A model generated the notes under the pieces. It saw nothing but the letters and a program-made list of their open reading frames with translations, was not told where the DNA came from and did not search any database. Positions 14,558 through 18,438 of a stretch of 18,438 nucleotides of DNA are shown here, in pieces (the first letter of the stretch is position 1; each line of letters starts with the position of its first letter). Both the position numbers and the translations under genes were made by a program. This DNA is from JAZKSG01 sp964384785 (GTDB lineage Archaea; Thermoplasmatota; E2; DHVEG-1): positions 1 to 18,438 of the forward strand of contig CAYLLH010000110.1 of assembly GCA_964384785.1 (NCBI GenBank), given 5' to 3'.

Positions 14558-15304
14558 GTGAAAAATATTCAAAAAAATCGTTTCTGGGAGATTGATTCTC
14601 TTCGTGGTATAGCTATTATTATGATGATAATTTATCATATAATTTTTGATTTGTATTTTTTAGAAATCTATGATTTTGATATACATACTTTGGGTTTTAG
14701 AGTTTTTTTGTATCCGATTGGTACATTGTTTCTTTTTCTTGTTGGTGTTTGTTTAACTATTAGTTATAATAGAAGTAAAAAGAATTTTAGTGAAAAGGTT
14801 TTGTTTAAAAAATTTTTATTTAGAGGTCTTAAAGTTTTTGGTCTGGGTTTAATAATTACTTTTTTTACCTGGTTTTTTATTGGTGAGGGTTTTATTGTTT
14901 TTGGTGTTTTGCATTGTATTGGTGTTTCGATAATTTTGGCTTATCCTTTTCTTAGGTTCAAATTTAGTTATTTTGTTGTAGTTTTTTGTTTGTTTGTTGT
15001 GATTGTTGGTGGTGTTTTGTTAAGATCTTTTACTTTTGATTTTAGTTGGTTGGTTTGGTTGGGTTTTATTCCTTCTGGTTTTTATACTTTGGATTATTTT
15101 CCATTATTGCCGTGGTTTGGTGTTGTTTTAGTGGGTGTTTTGTTTGGTAATGTTTTGTATGAGGATGGTGTTCGTAGTTTTCATGTTGTTGATCTTTCAG
15201 AAAATTTTTTGGTTAGGTTTTTATGTTTTCTTGGTCGTAATTCTCTTTTGATTTATTTTGTTCATCAGCCTGTTGTTCTGGTTTTTTTATTTTTAATTTA
15301 TTGA
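14558..15304 (+). CDS. DUF1624/heparan-alpha-glucosaminide N-acetyltransferase-like membrane protein
   Basis: 248 residues, GTG start near a TATA box with no ribosome site. The N-terminus FWEIDSLRGIAIIMMIIYHI (9-28) has the E-x-D-x-LRG-x-A signature of the DUF1624/HGSNAT family. GVLHCIGVS (116-124) carries the conserved His after helix 4, and DYFPLLPWFGVVLVG (179-193) and LGRNSLLIYFVHQP (225-238) are further family motifs. About seven TM helices are seen. The family is thought to move acyl groups across the membrane onto sugars or other surface molecules; its natural substrate in archaea is not known. In a surface-protein neighbourhood, modification of glycans or lipids is plausible but inferred. 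The 3' half uses almost only T-ending codons. It has its own promoter and is not obviously in an operon. Confidence 0.88.
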   Translation: MKNIQKNRFWEIDSLRGIAIIMMIIYHIIFDLYFLEIYDFDIHTLGFRVFLYPIGTLFLFLVGVCLTISYNRSKKNFSEKVLFKKFLFRGLKVFGLGLIITFFTWFFIGEGFIVFGVLHCIGVSIILAYPFLRFKFSYFVVVFCLFVVIVGGVLLRSFTFDFSWLVWLGFIPSGFYTLDYFPLLPWFGVVLVGVLFGNVLYEDGVRSFHVVDLSENFLVRFLCFLGRNSLLIYFVHQPVVLVFLFLIY

Positions 15305-15394
15305 AAAGTTAGAAATAAAAATTATTTTTTTGTGAATATAAATAATAATTTAATTTTTTTGTTATTATTTTAACATATTGTCCTTCTTTTTTCA

Positions 15395-15437
15395 GTAAGA
15401 TTTATAAATAGTGAATTATATATAATTATATGGTGAT
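15395..15437 (+). promoter_or_regulatory. Promoter and ribosome site of leader-family gene 1
   Basis: AGTAAGATTTATAAATA (from 15395) is the BRE/TATA element, followed by a second AT box (ATTATATATAATTA) and GGTGAT at 15432-15437, 4 nt before the ATG. The same layout recurs at 16074 and 17115. A further block GTTATTATTTTAACATAT starts 81 bp before the ATG and is repeated with one change before the second gene. Confidence 0.7.
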
Positions 15438-15441
15438 ATAG

Positions 15442-15951
15442 ATGAATAGCTCAAAAAGAAAATATGTATTGATAATATTGTCTTTAATGACATCCTTTTT
15501 AATGGTTTCAACGGCCATGGCTGTAACGTTTACAAAAAATGTTGAATCAAAGGAATCAATACAAAAAATTGAAAAAGACGAATCAGACAGTACTTATTTA
15601 AAAAAAGTATTAGATATAGAAAACGTCGATTTTAGTACTCAATATAAAATTAACCTGCCTAATATTGATAATCCTGAAGTTTTATCTATAGAATTAGCAA
15701 TTACTCTAATATTGGGAACTATATTTGGTTTAGTGCTCTCGGGTCTAACACTTGTTACAACACCAGTTTCCTGGCCGTTATGGGGAATATTATATGTTCT
15801 TAATAGAGAAACAGATCCATCTAGGGCTCCTCCTACACAATCCGAAAAATTAACTATTTTCACAATTGCAACGATACTCGGTCCAATATCAGCTTTTTTT
15901 TATGGTTACCTCTTAGCATGTTATTTTATGATGCCTGGTGTTTTCCCATAA
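15442..15951 (+). CDS. Secreted/membrane protein of a local family, SGLT..TTP.SWP.WGIL motif (copy 1)
   Basis: 169 residues. A signal peptide spans about 1-27 (KRKY, hydrophobic, STAMA). A charged stretch covers 30-80. Two hydrophobic segments follow: about 83-118, which contains LSGLTLVTTPVSWPLWGIL (99-117), and about 137-163 (FTIATILGPISAFFYGYLLA). The same two blocks recur in the 16583 product, with FMIGTLLAPLLAFQYGYNLA as the second, so the genes are paralogues. I do not recognise the family. The cleavable leader, the charged propeptide-like stretch, and the short hydrophobic Gly/Pro/Trp-rich end would fit a membrane-active peptide or a small integral membrane protein. It shares its promoter type with 16123 and 17161. 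Confidence 0.75.
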   Translation: MNSSKRKYVLIILSLMTSFLMVSTAMAVTFTKNVESKESIQKIEKDESDSTYLKKVLDIENVDFSTQYKINLPNIDNPEVLSIELAITLILGTIFGLVLSGLTLVTTPVSWPLWGILYVLNRETDPSRAPPTQSEKLTIFTIATILGPISAFFYGYLLACYFMMPGVFP

Positions 15952-16073
15952 AAAAACAATTTATTATTTTTTTTAATATTTTTGATTTAGTTTTTTAAAA
16001 ACTACATTTTTTCCTTTTTTTTATTTTTTTTTTATGTTTTTTGTTATTATTTTGACATATGGTTAGGTTTTTT
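15952..16073 (+). terminator. T-rich spacer after copy 1
   Basis: The spacer contains several T runs of 6 to 10 bases, enough for archaeal termination, and ends in the GTTATTATTTTGACATAT block of the next promoter. No gene is seen in it. Confidence 0.45.
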
Positions 16074-16118
16074 AAGTAAAATTTAAATATAATAAACTAT
16101 ATATAAATATCCGGTGAT
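16074..16118 (+). promoter_or_regulatory. Promoter and ribosome site of leader-family gene 2
   Basis: AAGTAAAATTTAAATA is the BRE/TATA element, ACTATATATAAATA the second AT box, and GGTGAT (16113-16118) lies 4 nt before the ATG. Base-for-base layout is like that at 15395 and 17115. Confidence 0.7.
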
Positions 16119-16122
16119 ATAG

Positions 16123-16551
16123 ATGAATAAACACTCTAAAAAATTTATATATGTATTTGGCGCTGTTTTTGTAACAATACTAATGTTTTCCAGTTCAACA
16201 GCTATACCTATTGATTTGGGCGAAAATGTTAAACAAAAAGAATTAGGAGAAAGTACTTTAGAAATCAATGAAGAAAAAAATGAAAATACTTTTTTGGTGA
16301 CAAGTATAAACACTGGAAAAACCCTTGGAACCTTTTGGGGTAAAGTTCCTTTACTGCGATTTTGGTTTCTACTTTATCATGGACCTTGGCAAATTACTAT
16401 ATGCTCTGGTGGAAGTATAAACATTGGAGGTACTAACTACAAAGGACCTCTTACAGTAAAAATGCCTTTTTTTATTGGTATGGCATCTTGTAATGGAAAT
16501 GATATAATTCATTTTATTCATGGTATAGGTTTTGGTGTATCGATTAGTTGA
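16123..16551 (+). CDS. Short secreted protein of the leader family, divergent mature part (copy 2)
   Basis: 142 residues. The leader (about 1-27, KKFIYVFGAVFVTILMFSSSTA) is like those of copies 1, 3 and 4, and the first codons and promoter are shared. The mature part differs: an acidic linker (about 30-58), then a beta-looking region with FWGKVPLLRFWFLLYHGPW (71-89), Gly-rich ICSGGSINIGGTNYKGPLTVKMP, and a second Cys in MASCNGND, so a disulfide between Cys94 and Cys123 is possible. It lacks the SGLT/SWP motif. The end FIHGIGFGVSIS is hydrophobic and Gly-rich. The family is unknown. It is 31 bp from copy 3, which has no promoter of this type, so the two are probably co-transcribed. Confidence 0.72.
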   Translation: MNKHSKKFIYVFGAVFVTILMFSSSTAIPIDLGENVKQKELGESTLEINEEKNENTFLVTSINTGKTLGTFWGKVPLLRFWFLLYHGPWQITICSGGSINIGGTNYKGPLTVKMPFFIGMASCNGNDIIHFIHGIGFGVSIS

Positions 16552-16582
16552 AAAAATATATTAGAAACATTAGGTATTATAT

Positions 16583-17020
16583 ATGAAAGCGATAAAAAGA
16601 AAATATTCTTTTATTTTATTTTCAGTAGCAATATCTATCTTGATGTTTTCAACAGCTGTAGCTGTTCCACAAACTCAAAGTAAAAATATAGCAAATAGAG
16701 AAATACATATCGCAAGTTATGATTCAATAAATATTGACAAAAAATCTGAAATTTTATCAGAATCACTTTTAGGAATTTTACTATTAGGTACATGTATAGG
16801 TGTGATATTATCGGGTCTTACTATTGCAACAACACCATTTTCATGGCCAATATGGGGAATATTGTTTGCCAAAGAGATATGGGAGGCTGATAATGCAGGG
16901 CCTAAAGTTCCAACTCTTGAACCAATTGATCTGTTAATATCTTTCATGATAGGAACCTTATTAGCTCCTTTGTTAGCATTTCAATATGGTTATAACCTTG
17001 CAGATAACATTCTAAAATAG
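16583..17020 (+). CDS. Secreted/membrane protein of a local family, SGLT..TTP.SWP.WGIL motif (copy 3)
   Basis: 145 residues. The leader is about 1-28 (KRKYSFILFSVAISILMFSTAVA), close to copy 1. A polar stretch covers 30-58, then a hydrophobic segment with LSGLTIATTPFSWPIWGIL (76-94), an acidic/Pro loop (98-112), and FMIGTLLAPLLAFQYGYNLA (121-140). Compared with copy 1, the two blocks match strongly while the polar region differs in length and sequence, as expected if the hydrophobic part is the functional portion. The gene follows copy 2 by 31 bp with a weak AGGT ribosome site, so a two-gene operon is likely. The family is not recognised. The call of paralogy with 15442 is firm; function is not known. 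Confidence 0.75.
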   Translation: MKAIKRKYSFILFSVAISILMFSTAVAVPQTQSKNIANREIHIASYDSINIDKKSEILSESLLGILLLGTCIGVILSGLTIATTPFSWPIWGILFAKEIWEADNAGPKVPTLEPIDLLISFMIGTLLAPLLAFQYGYNLADNILK

Positions 17021-17114
17021 TATTTATTTTAAAATTTTAAACCTAAATCTTTAAAAAAACTTCTTCTCTTTTTTTAATCTCTCCTAAAATATTAACAATA
17101 TGCTAACTGTTATA

Positions 17115-17156
17115 AGTAAGATTTAAATATAACATTATATATAAATTATTGGTGAT
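17115..17156 (+). promoter_or_regulatory. Promoter and ribosome site of leader-family gene 4 (truncated gene)
   Basis: AGTAAGATTTAAATAT (BRE/TATA), ATTATATATAAATTATT, then GGTGAT at 17151-17156, 4 nt before the ATG. It is intact although the gene behind it is broken. Confidence 0.7.
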
Positions 17157-17160
17157 ATAG

Positions 17161-17292
17161 ATGAATGTAAGCTCTAAAAAAATTTTGTCTGTTTTTTTTG
17201 TAATCTCTGTGATCCTGATATTATGTTCAGGGGCAACATCAGCAATAATACAAAATAAAAATTCAGATAAAGAGGCTTCATCCCGTAATTAG
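17161..17292 (+). pseudogene. Leader-family gene 4, truncated by mobile DNA after the signal peptide
   Basis: An intact promoter and ribosome site lead into MNVSSKKILSVFFVISVILI, a full leader ending SGATSA, then IIQNKNSDKE, the start of the polar region seen in copies 1 and 3. The frame stops at TAG (17290-17292) after 43 codons. The last four residues are encoded by the beginning of a hairpin sequence (17285-17304) that resembles nothing in the family. The mature domain is absent and the transposase segment follows, so the gene was most likely cut by insertion near 17276-17284. The rest, if it exists, should lie beyond 18438. Confidence 0.75.
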
Positions 17293-17304
17293 CTTGCTAA
17301 TTAC
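17285..17304. repeat. Hairpin at the break point (GTAATTAGC-TT-GCTAATTAC)
   Basis: Perfect 9-bp inverted arms around TT, directly at the end of the truncated gene. It may be the element end or a recombination structure. Confidence 0.7.
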
Positions 17305-17360
17305 TTATTTTTAAAAAATCACGTCGGCGTTGCTCTTCAAATTCGGGTTTTTTTAGCCTA

Positions 17361-17389
17361 AATGCTGATGTATTATCAACATCAGCGTT
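17361..17389. repeat. Hairpin AATGCTGATGT / ACATCAGCGTT
   Basis: Eleven-base arms around ATTATCA, all paired if one G:T wobble is allowed. It lies in the non-coding stretch between the broken gene and the transposase; function unknown. Confidence 0.65.
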
Positions 17390-17394
17390 TAAAA

Positions 17395-17409
17395 AAAACC
17401 AATGGTTTT
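17395..17409. repeat. Short palindrome AAAACCA-A-TGGTTTT
   Basis: Perfect 7-bp arms around a single A, 6 bp after the preceding hairpin. Confidence 0.55.
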
Positions 17410-17448
17410 AATTACCGAAACATAGTATCCACTATTATAGGGTGGAAT

Positions 17449-17500
17449 GTAAGATTGTCTTTGTGGAACTATTTGCAAGTTTTCCACAAAGGAATCTTAC
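17449..17500. terminator. Long hairpin across the transposase stop codon
   Basis: 17449-17468 (GTAAGATTGTCTTTGTGGAA) and 17482-17500 (TTCCACAAAGGAATCTTAC) are inverted repeats that differ by one extra base and one mismatch, with a 13-nt loop containing the TAG stop. It may end transposase transcription and shield the gene from read-through in either direction. Confidence 0.6.
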
Positions 17501-18422
17501 TTTCCTTTGCATAAGCTACCAGAAGAACCTGTTTGATATTGTACGATAACACTTTCAATGATAGTTCTTTTTTCTGCATCCATTTTTTCCTACTTCTAAG
17601 GAAGCTTCCCCATCGTCGTTTCAGAGAGGAAAACACACTTTCCACTATAGAACGAAGATGATATACAGACAGCCATTCATCAGTATCTTTTTTGTACTTC
17701 CGGATAGAGATAATCCATGCAGGTTTTCCTTTTGCTTTATTCGTAGCATTATCTCTGAAACAAAGATACGGTGTTCCATGTTTATCTGCAACAATTTGAC
17801 AGTTATTCCTAGAGGAATAACCTTTGTCACCAAAAACAACTCCCAAATCCGGGAGATGTTTCAGCAGGGTGTTGAACTCTGGTGAGTCATGTCTTTTCCA
17901 TGGAGTAACGGTAAACCAATGTATGATACCAGTGTCCACATCCATGCTGATGTGTAGTTTGATACAATCACGTTTAGTGTCCTTTCGTCTAATACGGATG
18001 TTATACCACAGACTGCTGTTCCCTGTGCTAAACCCGGTGCTGTCCACAGCGATGTTCATTCCCTTTCGTCTGAGAGAACTGATCACCTGATTCATCACAT
18101 TCCTGATATAAGGAATGGAAAGTTTGTTCATTCCTCGATGAATCACAGTATGACCGGGTAGGTCATCGAAATTGTTTTTAAATGTTTCACTTTCTTTCAG
18201 ATATGCTTCAATACTATCATAGGTCTGGTTGAATCCAATTTTCAGGATACAACCAACGGTGACTTCTTTTGGATCATGTCCTTTTCTTCCTTTTTTCTTT
18301 GGCTTCCAAGGTGATGGAAGCCGTTGTACTGCTTCAATCACTTGTCTGGTGAAGAGTTCATTGAAATTCCGGTTGACATAGTTCAATATCTTAGGTTCAA
18401 TTCTTTTTTTAGCACATCCCAT
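17469..18422 (-). CDS. IS5-like DDE transposase
   Basis: 317 residues, full length for the group. The N-terminal part (about 1-120) has a helical DNA-binding-type region with a short basic insert (KPKKKGRKGHDP) and RxxxxLSIPYIRNVM. The catalytic RNase-H-like fold follows: D127 in IAVDSTGFS, D199 in VVFGDKGYSS, and E261 in LRSIVESVFSSLKRRWGSFLRSR, the Y/L..VE..F...K..G signature of IS4/IS5 transposases. It would cut and join element ends as a DDE enzyme. All three catalytic residues are in place and no frameshift is visible, so it may be active. The ATG at 18420-18422 is chosen because the frame starts well there; the region upstream is cut by the window end. Codons are less AT-biased than those of neighbours, consistent with transfer. 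Confidence 0.92.
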   Translation of the reverse strand: MGCAKKRIEPKILNYVNRNFNELFTRQVIEAVQRLPSPWKPKKKGRKGHDPKEVTVGCILKIGFNQTYDSIEAYLKESETFKNNFDDLPGHTVIHRGMNKLSIPYIRNVMNQVISSLRRKGMNIAVDSTGFSTGNSSLWYNIRIRRKDTKRDCIKLHISMDVDTGIIHWFTVTPWKRHDSPEFNTLLKHLPDLGVVFGDKGYSSRNNCQIVADKHGTPYLCFRDNATNKAKGKPAWIISIRKYKKDTDEWLSVYHLRSIVESVFSSLKRRWGSFLRSRKKWMQKKELSLKVLSYNIKQVLLVAYAKESKIPLWKTCK

Positions 18423-18438
18423 CCATGATTAAAAAAAA

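Larger units (their letters stand above)
17285..18438. mobile_element. Insertion element with IS5-like DDE transposase, right end outside window
   Basis: The segment starts at or just before the 17285 hairpin, where leader-family gene 4 is broken, and holds the minus-strand transposase 17469-18422. The window ends 16 bp upstream of the transposase ATG, so the right terminal repeat cannot be seen and the left boundary is not proven. Base composition is visibly richer in G+C, and codon use differs from neighbours. The 17285-17409 part may belong to a second, older element. Confidence 0.65.

Noticed and set aside
15442..17292. Type IV pilin-like (class III) signals on the leader family
   Set aside because: No K/R-G prepilin cleavage site before the hydrophobic segment; leaders look like ordinary Sec signal peptides with AxA-like ends.

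Overview
The window reads as the genome of an AT-rich archaeon (by eye near 30% G+C), most likely a euryarchaeal or Thermoplasmatota-like lineage. The evidence is archaeal: BRE/TATA boxes about 25-30 bp before start codons, leaderless or very short-leader genes, Shine-Dalgarno sequences of the GGAGG and GGTGAT type, poly-T ends, an A1:U72 initiator tRNA, a UPF0200-type P-loop kinase, and many secreted N-glycosylation-rich PKD proteins. The exact taxon cannot be fixed from sequence alone.

Region 1 (1-8690) is a run of six co-oriented cell-surface genes. They are the 3' part of a large PKD protein (2-1078), a carboxypeptidase-regulatory-like/PKD/PKD membrane protein (1169-2995), a secreted beta-sandwich protein (3052-3870), a PKD protein with a 300-residue charged cytoplasmic tail (4012-5448), a FN3-PKDx3 protein whose cytoplasmic end is a helix-hairpin-helix domain (5573-7342), a short secreted subunit (7442-7984), and a membrane-anchored Ig-like protein (8073-8690). 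Most have their own TATA box, so they look like single transcription units built on one theme.

Region 2 (8691-13289) is a regulated operon. A 297-bp control region carries four copies of a palindrome around GTGATTCA-TATA-TGAATCAC. The last copy lies between the TATA box and the start of a 65-aa ribbon-helix-helix regulator. That gene overlaps, by ATGA, a NosD beta-helix/thrombospondin-type-3/coiled-coil membrane protein, which in turn overlaps a two-domain homologue of the 8073 Ig-like protein. Last comes a membrane protein whose signal-peptide coding sequence is broken at a T9 homopolymer.

Region 3 (13297-15304) is ordinary chromosomal content: a UPF0200/dephospho-CoA-kinase-like gene, tRNA-Leu(UAG), and a small zinc-ribbon protein on the minus strand, then initiator tRNA-Met and a DUF1624-type multi-pass acyltransferase on the plus strand.

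Region 4 (15305-17292) is a family of short secreted or membrane proteins. The genes share near-identical promoters, a GGTGATATAG-ATG start context and similar leaders. Two of them (15442, 16583) are clear paralogues that share LSGLTxxTTPxSWPxWGIL. A fourth member is cut off after about 39 codons at the edge of a hairpin-rich segment and an IS5-like DDE transposase (17469-18422, minus) that runs to the window end.

The most interesting points are: the regulator/operator array controlling a surface operon; the surface proteins with cytoplasmic HhH, coiled-coil or basic tails; the shared P[DN]xSWI..xP Ig-like domains that resemble WxL-interacting or chaperone-like proteins; the T9 frameshift, which could be a phase switch; and the shared-promoter leader-peptide family interrupted by the IS.
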